Assembly: GCF_008085905.1 (NCBI RefSeq)
Contig: NZ_VSFF01000001.1
Coordinates: 124,001-188,000, forward strand
Direction of reading: 5' to 3'
DNA length: 64,000 nucleotides
DNA from: Actinomadura syzygii
GTDB lineage: Bacteria; Actinomycetota; Actinomycetes; Streptosporangiales; Streptosporangiaceae
Shown: piece by piece, positions 37,138 through 46,609 of the stretch
How positions within the stretch are numbered: position 1 is the stretch's first letter
How the letters are laid out: every line of letters starts with the position of its first letter
The notes under the pieces: generated by a model
Told to the model about the DNA's origin: nothing
What the model saw: the letters and a program-made list of their open reading frames with translations, nothing else
Database searches by the model: none
Translations under genes and position numbers: made by a program

Positions 37138-37330
37138 CCCGGCACCGGCCGATCTGATCCTGGCCGCCGCCAGGCCGGAACGGCCGACCGCACCCCGCTT
37201 GTCGGCCCTGCCGCCCGGACCGCCCCATCGCGGCCGGTCCCCACGCCCGGGCGGCCAGGGTCTCCTCCACCCCGCACCTCCCGTTTCGCCCGGCTTGCGA
37301 TTGCAACGCTCCAACGGCCGCCCGCTCCCC

Positions 37331-37648
37331 CTAGGGCCGCTCGTCGGAGTCGCTCGCCTTCCACTCCTCGAACTGGCGGAGCAGGTCGGCGTCCCCCTCC
37401 CGCCATTGGCGGCGCCGGTCCGCGAACTCCTCCTCGGTGAGCGAGTCGCGGAGCAGGCGGTCGTAGTCGGGGTCGTCCGGGCCGATCTCGACGTAGGCGT
37501 CGGCGATGATCCGCTCCTCGCGCCGCGTCGTCCCGGGCTCGGCCGCCGCGCCGCCGGGCACGCCGCCGGACGGGCCGGCCTCGTCCGCGTCGGACAGGAC
37601 GCTGTGCGGCACCCGCAGCGTGCCGTCGGGGAGTCGGATCACGTACAT
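37331..37648 (-). CDS. Hypothetical actinobacterial protein
   Basis: 105 residues beginning MYVIRLPDGTLRVPHS, with an acidic, charged second half (DDPDYDRLLRDSLTEEEFADRRRQW). No membrane segment or signal peptide. Not recognised. GAGGA lies about 9 nt before the ATG. It follows the ATLF-like gene's upstream side on the same strand but with its own spacing; relation unclear. Confidence 0.6.
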   Translation of the reverse strand: MYVIRLPDGTLRVPHSVLSDADEAGPSGGVPGGAAAEPGTTRREERIIADAYVEIGPDDPDYDRLLRDSLTEEEFADRRRQWREGDADLLRQFEEWKASDSDERP

Positions 37649-37706
37649 CGTCGACCATCCTCGCGGTTCGGCGTTGCGCGGCCTGACATCACGGTGTCCA
37701 AGGGTC

Positions 37707-38708
37707 CTAGATTCCGTACCTGCGGTTGAAGAAGAGCATGACCTCTAGGGCCATCCGAATGTTGCCGTGGAGCATATCGACGAGCGCGGGCCGCTGCCGG
37801 GAGGAGATCGCGGCGAACGCGTCCGCGAAGAACTCGCGGCGGCCGAGCGCGTTCGGCTGGCGGTGGAAGTCGCTCGCGAGATGCGGCAGGCACTCCTCGT
37901 AGAGCCGGGTGAAGGCGGGGCTGTCGGACGTCCACTCGCCGTCGTCGCCGTCGATGTCGTCGAGCGCGTGCCCGACCTCGTGGAGCATCACGTCCGGGGT
38001 CGGGGACGGCCGGTCGCCGACCACGATCTTGCGGTCGCCGTACGCGCCCGCGCAGATGTCCCAGGTGGCGCGGCCGGAGGGCAGCGGACGGTCGCGCAGG
38101 TGGCCCATGTCGTCGAGCTGCGGGACGCCGCCCGGCCCCACGTAGATGCCGTCCAGCCCGGCGGCGAGCTTCTCCTTCAGCCGGTCCGGCAGCGACGCCA
38201 GGCTGTCGACGGCGCCGATCACCTCGGGCGGCGGCGGGCCCTGCCGGTCGTCCCACTGCCGGTACAGCACGCTCTCCAGGACGCCGCAGTTGCGCCGCCC
38301 GTCCGCGGCGTGCGGCATGCCCGGCGGGTACGGCTCGACGCGCAGCCGGTCGTCGTCCAGCTCGAAGTCGCTCCACGCGTAGTCGCCGGACCGGGGGCGG
38401 ACCTGGCGGCGGCCGAACCGGCCGGTGGGGCCGGGCGCGGCGTCCAACTGCCCGGCGGCCGGGCCGTCCGCGCCGGTGGCGAACTCGTCGTCGCGTCCGG
38501 CCTTGCGGAACCGTCCGAACCTGTCGCGCGGCTGGTTGCTGCGCGGCCGCACCTGCCCCGAGTCGGGCGGGGACGGCGAGTACGCCGCGTCGTCGCGGAT
38601 CTCCTGGCGGGCCTGCTCGCGGACCTCGGCCCCGCGGAACCGCCCGCCGCGCGACGACTCCCGGCCCCACAGCTCCCGGGGCTTTCGATGGACGCCTTTG
38701 AAGCGCAT
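37707..38708 (-). CDS. ATLF-like (anthrax lethal factor-type) metalloprotease domain protein
   Basis: 333 residues. The first 110 are basic, low-complexity and unstructured (repeats of GRFRGAE, DRFGRFRK, GRFGRRQ). From about residue 180 follows GLDGIYVGPGGVPQLDDMG, GRATWDICAGAYGDRKIVVGDRPSPTPDVMLHEVGHALDD (in parts). The zinc site is HEVGH at residues 243-247, with a later Glu in REFFADAFAA, as in the lethal-factor C-terminal domain family. No signal peptide, so export would need a type VII or other route, or it acts inside the cell. GAGGAG precedes the ATG. No immunity gene is next to it. Confidence 0.75.
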   Translation of the reverse strand: MRFKGVHRKPRELWGRESSRGGRFRGAEVREQARQEIRDDAAYSPSPPDSGQVRPRSNQPRDRFGRFRKAGRDDEFATGADGPAAGQLDAAPGPTGRFGRRQVRPRSGDYAWSDFELDDDRLRVEPYPPGMPHAADGRRNCGVLESVLYRQWDDRQGPPPPEVIGAVDSLASLPDRLKEKLAAGLDGIYVGPGGVPQLDDMGHLRDRPLPSGRATWDICAGAYGDRKIVVGDRPSPTPDVMLHEVGHALDDIDGDDGEWTSDSPAFTRLYEECLPHLASDFHRQPNALGRREFFADAFAAISSRQRPALVDMLHGNIRMALEVMLFFNRRYGI

Positions 38709-38885
38709 CAGGCTCCTCTGTTACGGGACCCGCGGGGAGCGGGCGGCGCTCGCCGCCCGACCGGATCCCACCCGAGGAAGGGTAAGCCGGGAGCCGACAT
38801 TCCGTCATCCCCAGGAGTCACGGATTCCCCGGACGGGACGGACCGTTACACCCGGATCAGGCGCCCGGCGGGAGCGGGCTCCGGG

Positions 38886-39911
38886 TCAGGCGTAGGAGTG
38901 GAGCCCCGAGAACATGTAGTTCACGCCGAAGAAGTTGAACAGCAGCGCGGCGAACGCGATCAGCGACAGGATCGCGGCCTTGCGGCCCCGCCACCCGGCG
39001 GTCGCGCGGGCGTGCAGGTAGGCGGCGTAGATGATCCAGGTGACGAAGGACCAGACCTCCTTCGGGTCCCAGCCCCAGTAGCGGCCCCACGCCTGGTCGG
39101 CCCAGATCGCGCCCATGATGATCGCGGCCGTCCAGATCGGGAACGCGAACATCGTGACCCGCATCGACAGCCGGTCGAGCGTCTCGGCGGACGGGACGCG
39201 GGCGAGGAACCCGGCCGCGGCGGCCCCGCGCGCCTCGCCGCGGATCTTCAGCAGGTAGAGGATCGTGGCGGCGCCCGCCACGGAGAACGACCCGGTCGCG
39301 ATGATCGCGGCGGTCACGTGGATGGCGATCCAGTACGAGTTCAGCGCCGGGCTGACCGGGCCGACCGAGTCGTACAGCCAGATGTTCGCGACGCCGAGCG
39401 CGACGACGGCGGCGGCCATCATCGGCGCGCCGAGGAACCGCGCCCGGTAGCGGAACATCACCACGAGGAAGGCGGTGACCGCGGCGAACGAGATCGCGGT
39501 GAGGAACTCGTACATGTTGCCCCACGGCCACCGGTGCGCGGCGGCGGCGCGGGTCACGAGGACGCCGAGGTGCGTGGCCCAGCCGAGCACGCTCAGCAGC
39601 ACGGCGAGCCGGATGGCGTCGACCTGCCGACGCTCACCGCCGCCGCCGTCGTCGTCCTTCTCGGCCGCGGGCGCGGCGTCGACGGTGGCGGCGCCCGCCG
39701 AGCCGACGAGCACCTTCGCCTCCGCCTTCGCCTCGGCCTTTGCCTCGACCTTCGCCTCGGCGGTCTTCTCGGCCTTCGCCTCGGCGGACGAGGCGGCGCC
39801 CCGGCGCCCGAAGCCGAGGTCCACGGCGTAGGCGACCAGGGCGACGACGTACATCAGCACCGTGGTCAGCATGAGCTTGTCGCTCAGGTTCGCGAGGTCG
39901 GCGTTGCTCAC
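38886..39911 (-). CDS. ccsB: Cytochrome c biogenesis protein CcsB (heme handling)
   Basis: 341 residues. Membrane protein of System II that delivers heme for attachment; the heme-binding WGWDPKEVWSF segment and GNMYEFLTAISF are conserved. Between the first helix and the core lies a highly repetitive Ala/Lys/Glu stretch (EAKAEKTAEAKVEAKAEAK) of about 25 residues. GTG at 39911 with AAGGAG 7 nt upstream, 4 nt after resB. Confidence 0.93.
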   Translation of the reverse strand: MSNADLANLSDKLMLTTVLMYVVALVAYAVDLGFGRRGAASSAEAKAEKTAEAKVEAKAEAKAEAKVLVGSAGAATVDAAPAAEKDDDGGGGERRQVDAIRLAVLLSVLGWATHLGVLVTRAAAAHRWPWGNMYEFLTAISFAAVTAFLVVMFRYRARFLGAPMMAAAVVALGVANIWLYDSVGPVSPALNSYWIAIHVTAAIIATGSFSVAGAATILYLLKIRGEARGAAAAGFLARVPSAETLDRLSMRVTMFAFPIWTAAIIMGAIWADQAWGRYWGWDPKEVWSFVTWIIYAAYLHARATAGWRGRKAAILSLIAFAALLFNFFGVNYMFSGLHSYA

Positions 39912-39915
39912 CGGC

Positions 39916-41721
39916 TCACTCCTTCGGTTCGGTCGCCGGGCCGGGGTCCCGGTCGGCGTCGGGCTCGCTCGCACCGGACGCGGCGCCCGGCTCCGTCTCG
40001 TCGGGCGCGTCGGTTTCGACGCCCTGTTCCGTTTCACCGGACTCGCTGGTCTCGCCGGTCTCGCCGGTCCCGCTGGTCTCGCCGGGCTCGTCGGAGTGGG
40101 GGGACGGACCGCGGAGGGCGGTCACGATGTCGTCGAACTCCGAGGTCGGGCTGCCCAGCGTGAGTCCGCCGACCTCGACCACCGTACGCCCGCCCTTCCC
40201 GGCGCTCGCACGGACCCACACCCTGCGCCGACGGACCATGAACGACGTCGCCACGCCGAGCACCGCGAGGATGGCGGCGATCAGCGCGGGGATGCGTCCG
40301 GGGTCGTGGTTCACCGACAGCGTCGCGTACTCGCGCAGCCCGTCGAACGTCACGGACCCGGCCCCGCCGGGCAGCGTGAACGTCTCCCCCGGCTCCAGCA
40401 GCTTCTGCCCGCCCTTGACCGGCTGGAGCGTCTTGCCGATGCCCTCCAGCCGGTAGACCGACTGCGGCGTCCCCGAGTCGAGGCCGATGTCGCCCTTGAA
40501 GGCCGTGATCGTGACGACCGGGCGGAGCGGCGCGGGGAACGCCGAGACGATCTGCTTCTGGTCCTCGCTGGCCATGGCGGTGGGCCACAGGATGGCGTAG
40601 AAGGCGAGCTGGTCGGGCTCGGCGTCCGGGGCCTTGATGACGCCCTCGGACGTCAGGTTCCGCGGCTCCATCGCGAGGAACGGGACGGAGTCCTGGAAGG
40701 CGACGTCGCCCTTGGCGTCCTTGACGGTGAACACCGGCGCGTACCCGTGCCCGAGCAGGTACACCTTCGCCCCGCCCACCTTCAGCGGGTGGTTGATCTG
40801 GAGGTCGTACGCCTGGTCCCTGCCGTCCGGCGACTTCCGGTAATGGATCTTGGCGTTGAACTCGGTGGCCTGGCCGCGCTTCTCGCCGTTCGGCTCGTAC
40901 TCGGCCTTGAAGTCGTCCAGCGTGACGGTGAACGGGGCCAGCTCGCCGTCGCTGAACGCGCGTCCCGGGGTGAACTGGTCGTACTGGCTCAGCGAGTTGG
41001 CGAACGTCTTGCCCTCGGTCAGCAGCACGTTGCCCCGGTAGCCGAACAGGTTGCCGAGGCCGAGCGCGAACAGCAGCGCGAGCAGCGCCAGGTGGAAGAG
41101 CAGGTTGCCGGTCTCGCCCAGGTAGCCCTTCTCGGCGGCCGCGGCGCCGCCGGACACGTCCACCCGGAACCGGCGTCCGCGCAGCGCCTTGCGGGCGTCG
41201 GCGAGGACGTCCTCCGGGGCCGCGTCCGTCTCGAACGTCGCGGACTGCGGCAGCCGCCCGAGGTTGCGCGGCGCGGCGGGCGGCCGGGCCCGCATCGACC
41301 GGTAGTGCTTCCCCGCGCGCGGGATGACGCACCCGGCGAGCGAGACGAACAGCAGGATGTAGATCGCCGCGAACCAGGGGGCGGCGAACACGTCGAACAT
41401 GGAGGACTTGTCGAGCCACGGCCCGAGCGTCCTGTGCTCGTCCAGGTAGCGGACGACCTTCTCCGGCGCCTGGCCGCGCTGCGGCAGGACCGATCCGGGC
41501 ACCGCGCCGAGCGCCACCAGGAACAGCAGGATCAGCGCGGTCCGCATCGTGGTGAGCTGCCGCCAGCCCCAGCGCAGCCAGCCGAGCGGGCCGAGGCCGA
41601 GCGGCCGTCCGCCCGCCTCGCCCGGCGCGCGGCGCGCGGCCGGGGCCTCGGTGCCCGCCTCCGGGGCGTCGGTGTCGGCGGGGCCGCTCTCGCGGCCGGT
41701 CTCGTGCCTGGTCTCTGTCAT
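39916..41721 (-). CDS. resB: Cytochrome c biogenesis protein ResB/Ccs1
   Basis: 601 residues. Four membrane helices around a large extracytoplasmic domain; the LRTALILLFLVALGAVPGSVLPQR start, FDVFAAPWFAAIYILLFVSL and the C-terminal helix with VRRRRVWVRA are typical. Works with CcsB as the System II heme-lyase. The last 90 residues are a Glu/Thr-rich tail with GETSGTGETGETSESGETE. ATG at 41721, one base after ccdA. Confidence 0.93.
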   Translation of the reverse strand: MTETRHETGRESGPADTDAPEAGTEAPAARRAPGEAGGRPLGLGPLGWLRWGWRQLTTMRTALILLFLVALGAVPGSVLPQRGQAPEKVVRYLDEHRTLGPWLDKSSMFDVFAAPWFAAIYILLFVSLAGCVIPRAGKHYRSMRARPPAAPRNLGRLPQSATFETDAAPEDVLADARKALRGRRFRVDVSGGAAAAEKGYLGETGNLLFHLALLALLFALGLGNLFGYRGNVLLTEGKTFANSLSQYDQFTPGRAFSDGELAPFTVTLDDFKAEYEPNGEKRGQATEFNAKIHYRKSPDGRDQAYDLQINHPLKVGGAKVYLLGHGYAPVFTVKDAKGDVAFQDSVPFLAMEPRNLTSEGVIKAPDAEPDQLAFYAILWPTAMASEDQKQIVSAFPAPLRPVVTITAFKGDIGLDSGTPQSVYRLEGIGKTLQPVKGGQKLLEPGETFTLPGGAGSVTFDGLREYATLSVNHDPGRIPALIAAILAVLGVATSFMVRRRRVWVRASAGKGGRTVVEVGGLTLGSPTSEFDDIVTALRGPSPHSDEPGETSGTGETGETSESGETEQGVETDAPDETEPGAASGASEPDADRDPGPATEPKE

Positions 41722-41722
41722 C

Positions 41723-42466
41723 TCAAATCACCGGTTCGAAGCCGCTGATCCACGACCTCAGCTCGATGGTCAGGTCTCCCCACAGGCCGCTGACCAGCAG
41801 CACCCCGATGAGGACGAGCATGCCCCCGCCGGTCCGCATGACCAGCGGGTAGTGGCGCTTCACCGCGCCGAACGCGCCGAGCGCCCAGCGGTAGGCGAGC
41901 GCGGCGGCGACGAACGGCAGGCCGAGGCCGAGGCAGTACGCCAGCGACAGCAGCGCGCCCCGCTCGGCGCTCGCCTCGGTGACGGCGAGGCTCTGCACGG
42001 CGCCGAGCGTCGGGCCGATGCAGGGCGTCCAGCCGAGCCCGAACAGGACGCCGAGCAGCGGCGCGCCCGCGAGCCCGGCGGCCGGGAGGCGGCCGGACTT
42101 GAACGTCCGCTGGAGCCCCGGGATGAGGCCCATGAACGCCAGCCCGAACACGATGGTGACGGCGCCGAGGACGCGGGTGATCGTGTCCTGGTATTCGAGC
42201 AGCCAGCGGCCGAGCCCGCCGAAGATCACGCCGTAGCTGACGAACACGACGCTGAACCCGGCGACGAACAGCAGGACCCCGGCGAGGACGCGGCCGCGCC
42301 GCTGCTCGGCGAGTTCGGCGCCGGTCATGCCCGTGACGTAGGACAGGTAGCCGGGGACGAGCGGCAGCACGCACGGCGACGCGAACGAGACGAGCCCGGC
42401 GAGCGCCGCCAGCGGCGCCGCCGCGACCAGCGACCCGCTGACGACCGTCTCGCTGACCGTGCTCAC
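41723..42466 (-). CDS. ccdA: Thiol-disulfide transporter CcdA
   Basis: 247 residues, six helices. Passes reducing power across the membrane for apocytochrome c; the two active cysteines are in FASPCVLPLVPGY and GWTPCIGPTLG. GTG at 42466, 28 nt after tlpA. Confidence 0.95.
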   Translation of the reverse strand: MSTVSETVVSGSLVAAAPLAALAGLVSFASPCVLPLVPGYLSYVTGMTGAELAEQRRGRVLAGVLLFVAGFSVVFVSYGVIFGGLGRWLLEYQDTITRVLGAVTIVFGLAFMGLIPGLQRTFKSGRLPAAGLAGAPLLGVLFGLGWTPCIGPTLGAVQSLAVTEASAERGALLSLAYCLGLGLPFVAAALAYRWALGAFGAVKRHYPLVMRTGGGMLVLIGVLLVSGLWGDLTIELRSWISGFEPVI

Positions 42467-42494
42467 GTCGGACTGGCGCTCACTGCTCGGCCGC

Positions 42495-43082
42495 TCATTT
42501 CTCGGCCACGGCCTTGGCGACCAGCGGGTTCAGCTTGGAGTACGTCGTCGAGCCGATGATCCGGGCGGCGACCCGGCCCTGCCGGTCGAGGACGAGCGTG
42601 CTCGGGATCGCGTTCGGCGGCACCGCCCGGAAAGCCAGCGTGACCTGCCCGTCCGCGTCGAACAGGCTCGGGTAGGTGACCTTGAGCTTCCGCTCGAACG
42701 CCTGCGCGTTGGCCTTGGAGTCCTTGAAGTTGACGCCGAGGAACTCGACGCCCTTCGCCTTGTTCTCGGTGTACACCTGCTCGAGGGACGGCGCCTCGCC
42801 GCGGCACGGCGCGCACCAGGACGCCCAGAAGTTCACGACGACGACCTTGCCCTTGAGGTCGGCGAGCTTGACCGGCTTGCCGTCGAGGGCGTCGCCGCCG
42901 ACGTCCTGGACGCCCTTGCGGCCCGCCGCCTTGTACTCCGTCACGTTCCCGTCGCCGGACACGAAGCGGGTGTCGCTGCCCTGCCCGTCGCCTGAGGCGC
43001 TCGTCCCGGCGCACCCGGCCAGCAGCCCGCAGAGCGCGGCGGCGGCCGCGGCGGCGCGCGCCGGGGAGACTCGGGGGCTCAA
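42495..43082 (-). CDS. Thioredoxin-like lipoprotein (TlpA/ResA type)
   Basis: 195 residues. Signal with lipobox LLAGC at about residue 17, then a thioredoxin fold with active site [16 protein letters not shown]. Reduces apocytochrome c cysteines using electrons from CcdA. Start TTG at 43082 with GAGGAGG five bases upstream. The gap before it contains a TACTAC-N5-GTAGTA inverted repeat. Confidence 0.93.
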   Translation of the reverse strand: MSPRVSPARAAAAAAALCGLLAGCAGTSASGDGQGSDTRFVSGDGNVTEYKAAGRKGVQDVGGDALDGKPVKLADLKGKVVVVNFWASWCAPCRGEAPSLEQVYTENKAKGVEFLGVNFKDSKANAQAFERKLKVTYPSLFDADGQVTLAFRAVPPNAIPSTLVLDRQGRVAARIIGSTTYSKLNPLVAKAVAEK

Positions 43083-43105
43083 CGGACCCTCCTCGGTCGG
43101 GGTGT

Positions 43106-43122
43106 TACTACAGGGCGTAGTA
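43106..43122. promoter_or_regulatory. Inverted repeat upstream of the cytochrome c operon
   Basis: TACTAC, 5 nt, GTAGTA, located 24 nt before the tlpA start on the minus-strand side. This shape resembles operators of the BlaI/CopY repressor family, some of which control respiratory genes in mycobacteria; the link is inference. Confidence 0.5.
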
Positions 43123-43141
43123 GATAAACTTAGCGGTGGGG

Positions 43142-43780
43142 TCAGGCGCCCGCGACACCGGGGGCCTTCGCGATGCCCGCCGCGGGCTCGCAGTAGGCGA
43201 CCTCGACCAGCCTGCTGCCGGTGAACGTCAGGCTCGTCAGGCTGGCCAGCCCGCATTCGCGCCGCTTCGGGTGGTGCCAGAGGCGGCGGTGCTCGGCGTG
43301 CAGCCGCAGGATCCAGATCGGCAGCTGGTGGCTGACGCACACGGCCTCGTGGCCGCGCGCCGCCTCCCGCGCCCTGATCACGGCGGCCCGCATCCGGGCG
43401 GCGAGCTCCTTGTACGGCTCGCCCCAGGACGGCCGGAACGGGTTGACCAGGTACCGCCAGTGCTCCGGACGCCGCAGCGACCCCGAGCCCGCGCCGAACG
43501 TGTGGCCCTCGAAGTGGTTGTCGGCCTCGATGAGCCGGTCGTCCACGGTCACGGGCAGGTCGAAGGCGTCGGCGAGCGGCGCGGCCGTCTCCAGCGCCCG
43601 CTGCATCGGGGAGGCGAACACGGCGGTGACGTCCCGGTCGGCGAACCACTTGGCGGCGGCCTTCGCCATGAGGACGCCGTCCTCGCTGAGGCGGTAGCCG
43701 GGCAGCCGCCCGTACAGGATGCCCTCGGGATTGTGCACCTCACCGTGCCGCAGCAGGTGGACCGTCGTTGTCTCAGTCAT
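43142..43780 (-). CDS. Histidine phosphatase (phosphoglycerate mutase-like)
   Basis: 212 residues. [12 protein letters not shown] holds the phospho-acceptor His, with [15 protein letters not shown] and CVSHQLPIW completing the active site. Substrate unknown; this gene precedes the ccs operon in many actinomycetes. The start at 43780 follows TAACCT by 8 nt, so it may have its own nearly leaderless promoter inside the end of the lysR gene. Confidence 0.9.
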   Translation of the reverse strand: MTETTTVHLLRHGEVHNPEGILYGRLPGYRLSEDGVLMAKAAAKWFADRDVTAVFASPMQRALETAAPLADAFDLPVTVDDRLIEADNHFEGHTFGAGSGSLRRPEHWRYLVNPFRPSWGEPYKELAARMRAAVIRAREAARGHEAVCVSHQLPIWILRLHAEHRRLWHHPKRRECGLASLTSLTFTGSRLVEVAYCEPAAGIAKAPGVAGA

Positions 43781-43786
43781 CGCCGG

Positions 43787-44737
43787 TCAGGTTACCCGCG
43801 CGGCCTCGCGCCTCCGTCCATCGGGGACGCCGTCCGGAACGCCGCCGGGGACGGCGGCGCGCAGCGCCGTGAGGGTCGCGCGGATGGCCGGGCGCCGGGC
43901 CGCCTCCTCCCGCCACACCGCGTACACGCGGCGCGAGAGCGGCGCCGACAGCGGCACGATCGCCACGCCCGGCGGCACGTCGCAGCGGCCGAGCCGGGGC
44001 AGGATCGCGTTGCCGAGACCGGCGGCGACGAGCGAGAGCTGGGTGGCGAACTCGTAGGCCATGTGGTCGATGTTGGGCTCGCTGTCGACGGCGCGGAGCG
44101 TCCGGATGAGCCAGTCGCAGCAGATGCTGTCGGACGACGAGCTGATCCACGGGTCGCCGGCCAGCTCCTTGAGGTGGATGGTGCCGCGCCCGGCGAGCGG
44201 GTGCGTGGCCGGCAGCGCCACGTCGGCGACGTCGTCGCAGATGACGCCCTTGTGCAGGCCCTCGGGCATGGGGAGCGGCTCGTTGTTCCAGTCCTGGACG
44301 ACGGCCATGTCGTAGTCGCCGCGCGAGACGAGCGGCATGCTGCGCATCGGGTCCTCCTCGCGGAGCAGGACGCGCAGCTCGGGGTGGTCGGCGCGCAGGG
44401 CGCGCAGCGCGGCGGGCATCAGCCCGCGGATCGCCGTCGGGAACGCCGCGACGGCGAGCTGCCCGACGACCGAGCCGCGGTGCGCCTCCAGGTCGGCCTG
44501 GGCCTGCTCGACGAGCGACAGGATCCGCTCGGCGTGCGCGACGAGCAGTTCGGCGGCGTCGGTGAGCCGGACGCCGCGCCCGTTGCGTTCGAGCAGCTTC
44601 TGCCCGGTCTCCCGCTCCAGCTTCGCGAGCTGCTGGGACACGGCGGACGTGGTCACGTGCAGGACGTCGGCGGCGGCGCTCACCGAGCCGTAGGTCGCGA
44701 CGGAGTGCAGGGCGCGCAGGCGCTCCAGATCCAGCAT
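43787..44737 (-). CDS. LysR family transcriptional regulator
   Basis: 316 residues. Helix-turn-helix LHSVATYGSVSAAADVLHVTTSAVSQQLAKLERETG at the N-terminus (in parts), followed by a periplasmic-binding-like effector domain from about residue 90. Divergent from an EamA transporter and probably its regulator. Leaderless: TAGTAT lies 6 nt before the ATG. Confidence 0.93.
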   Translation of the reverse strand: MLDLERLRALHSVATYGSVSAAADVLHVTTSAVSQQLAKLERETGQKLLERNGRGVRLTDAAELLVAHAERILSLVEQAQADLEAHRGSVVGQLAVAAFPTAIRGLMPAALRALRADHPELRVLLREEDPMRSMPLVSRGDYDMAVVQDWNNEPLPMPEGLHKGVICDDVADVALPATHPLAGRGTIHLKELAGDPWISSSSDSICCDWLIRTLRAVDSEPNIDHMAYEFATQLSLVAAGLGNAILPRLGRCDVPPGVAIVPLSAPLSRRVYAVWREEAARRPAIRATLTALRAAVPGGVPDGVPDGRRREAARVT

Positions 44738-44746
44738 GTAGCAATA

Positions 44747-44788
44747 CTAAAACGAGGTGTCAAGAAGGTCTCGCTTGTCCTAAAACGA
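44747..44788. repeat. Two direct repeats in the LysR/EamA divergent region
   Basis: CTAAAACGA occurs at 44747-44755 and again at 44780-44788, 33 nt apart, three helical turns. They lie in the 73-nt region between the divergent starts and could be LysR binding sites. Confidence 0.5.
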
Positions 44789-44810
44789 CTCGCGGCCCGA
44801 CGATCGAGGC

Positions 44811-45734
44811 ATGAATTCGCGCCACGTCCTGCTGGCCACCCTGGTCGCCGCGTGCTGGGGGTTCAACTTCGTCCCCATCCACTGGGCGCTGGAGGACCTC
44901 CCGCCGCTGCTGATGGCCGCGCTGCGGTTCGTCCTCGCCGCGGTCCCGGCGGTGTTCTTCGTGCGGCGGCCGCCGGTCCCGGCGCGCTGGCTGGCGCTGG
45001 TCGGGCTGCCGCTCGGGGTCGGGCAGTTCGGCCTGCTGTTCATCGGCATGCGGATGGGGATGCCCGCCGGGCTCGCCTCGGTCGTCCTCCAGGTGCAGGC
45101 GGTCTTCACGGCGCTGTTCGCGGGGCTGCTGCTGCGCGAGCGGCTGAGCGGGCGGCAGGTCGCGGGGATGGCGGTCGCCTTCGGCGGCGTCGCGCTGCTC
45201 GGCGTGGCGCAGGCCGAGGGCGGCAGCCCGGTCGGCGCGTTCGTGGTCTGCCTGGTCGGCGCGGCGAGCTGGGGGCTCGCCAACGTCGCCATGCGGCGGA
45301 TGAACCAGCACGCCACAGGGCGGGTCGACGCGCTGGGCTTCATGGTGTGGATGTCGCTCGTGCCGCCGCTGCCGCTGCTCGCGCTGTCGCTGATCTTCGA
45401 GGGGCCGGGGGCGATCCCGGACGCGGTGCATGACTTGTCGCTTACCGGGGCAGCGTCGATGGCGTTCATCGCGTACGTGTCCACGCTGTTCGGCTTCGGC
45501 GTCTGGGGGTGGCTGATGCGCCGCTACGAGGCCAGCACGGTCGCGATGTACTCGCTGCTCGTCCCGCCCTTCGGGCTGCTGTCGGCCGCCCTGATCCTGG
45601 ACGAGCACGTGACCCCGGCCCGGCTCGCCGGGGCCGGACTGATCATCGCCGGGGTCGCCGCCGGGAGCGTCCGCCCGCGGTCCCGTCCACGGGTCCCGGC
45701 GCCCGAACCACAGCCCGCGGAGACAACGAGGTGA
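44811..45734 (+). CDS. EamA family transporter
   Basis: 307 residues, ten helices in two EamA repeats (LLATLVAACWGFNFVPIHWAL, VCLVGAASWGLANVAMRRMN). YdcZ/RhaT-type amino acid or metabolite exporter family; substrate unknown. The ATG overlaps no clear Shine-Dalgarno. Its stop overlaps by GTGA with a GTG just before the DapA-family gene, so the two are one operon. Confidence 0.92.
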   Translation: MNSRHVLLATLVAACWGFNFVPIHWALEDLPPLLMAALRFVLAAVPAVFFVRRPPVPARWLALVGLPLGVGQFGLLFIGMRMGMPAGLASVVLQVQAVFTALFAGLLLRERLSGRQVAGMAVAFGGVALLGVAQAEGGSPVGAFVVCLVGAASWGLANVAMRRMNQHATGRVDALGFMVWMSLVPPLPLLALSLIFEGPGAIPDAVHDLSLTGAASMAFIAYVSTLFGFGVWGWLMRRYEASTVAMYSLLVPPFGLLSAALILDEHVTPARLAGAGLIIAGVAAGSVRPRSRPRVPAPEPQPAETTR

Positions 45735-45739
45735 TCACC

Positions 45740-46609
45740 ATGCGCGGAATCCACGCGTCGCTCGTCACGCCGTTCACCAGCTCGGGCGAGGTGGACGCGA
45801 AGTCGCTCGAACGGCTCGCCGTCCACTGCCTGGAGAACGGCGCGGACGGGCTCGTCGCCCTCGGCACGACCGGTGAGGCGGCCCTGCTCAGCGACGCCGA
45901 GCGGCGGACCGTCCTGGAGGTCTGCCGCGCCGTGTCCATCCAGCACGGCACCCCGCTGATCGTCGGCGCCGGGACGATGGGCACCGCCGACACGATCCGC
46001 GAGGCGAGGGAGCGCGCCCCGCTGGCGGACGCGCTGCTCGTCGTCGTCCCGTACTACCTGCGCCCGTCGGACGAGGGCGTCATCGACCACTTCGCCGCCG
46101 TGGGCGCGGCGGTGGACGTCCCGCTGCTCCCCTACAACATCCCGTACCGGACGGGGAAGCACCTGTCCGCCGAGACGCTCGTCCGGCTGCTGTCCCTCGA
46201 CTGCGTCGCCGGGATGAAGCACTGCGCGGGCGCCGTCGACCACGACACCCTCGCCGTGCTGGCCGCCCGCACGGGCAAGGGAATCCTGTGCGGCGACGAC
46301 ATGTACATCTATCCCATGCTCCAGCTCGGCGCGTCCGGCGGGGTCGCGGCGGCAGCGTGCCTCGCGCCCGCCGCCTACGCCGCGCTGGCCACGGCGGTGC
46401 GGGACGGCGACGCCGCCCGCGGACTCGCCCTGCACAACGCGCTGTTCCCGATGGTGGAGGCGCTGTTCGCCGAGCCGTCCCCGGCGGTGCTCAAGGCGTG
46501 CCTCGCGGCGGAGGGGCTGATCGACGACCCCGCCGTGCGCGCCCCGCTCCACGCGCCGCGTCCCGAACCGGTCGCCGCGGCGCTGAGAGCGTTCCGGACG
46601 GCCGCCTAG
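45740..46609 (+). CDS. Dihydrodipicolinate synthase / N-acetylneuraminate lyase family aldolase
   Basis: 289 residues. TIM barrel with [19 protein letters not shown], the proton-relay Tyr in [10 protein letters not shown], and the Schiff-base Lys in [13 protein letters not shown]. Family members condense pyruvate with aldehydes; whether this one serves lysine synthesis or a catabolic route is open. Context with an exporter and LysR regulator argues against housekeeping dapA. ATG at 45740 with GAGG upstream. Confidence 0.88.
   Translation: MRGIHASLVTPFTSSGEVDAKSLERLAVHCLENGADGLVALGTTGEAALLSDAERRTVLEVCRAVSIQHGTPLIVGAGTMGTADTIREARERAPLADALLVVVPYYLRPSDEGVIDHFAAVGAAVDVPLLPYNIPYRTGKHLSAETLVRLLSLDCVAGMKHCAGAVDHDTLAVLAARTGKGILCGDDMYIYPMLQLGASGGVAAAACLAPAAYAALATAVRDGDAARGLALHNALFPMVEALFAEPSPAVLKACLAAEGLIDDPAVRAPLHAPRPEPVAAALRAFRTAA

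Noticed and set aside
36756..37658. A 300-codon minus-strand frame across bldC
   Set aside because: It is antisense to the unmistakable bldC and changes composition several times along its length.
39700..39790. Repetitive Ala/Lys/Glu codons in ccsB as a possible CRISPR or satellite
   Set aside because: The repeats are irregular and in frame, encoding a low-complexity linker; no spacers or conserved repeat unit.
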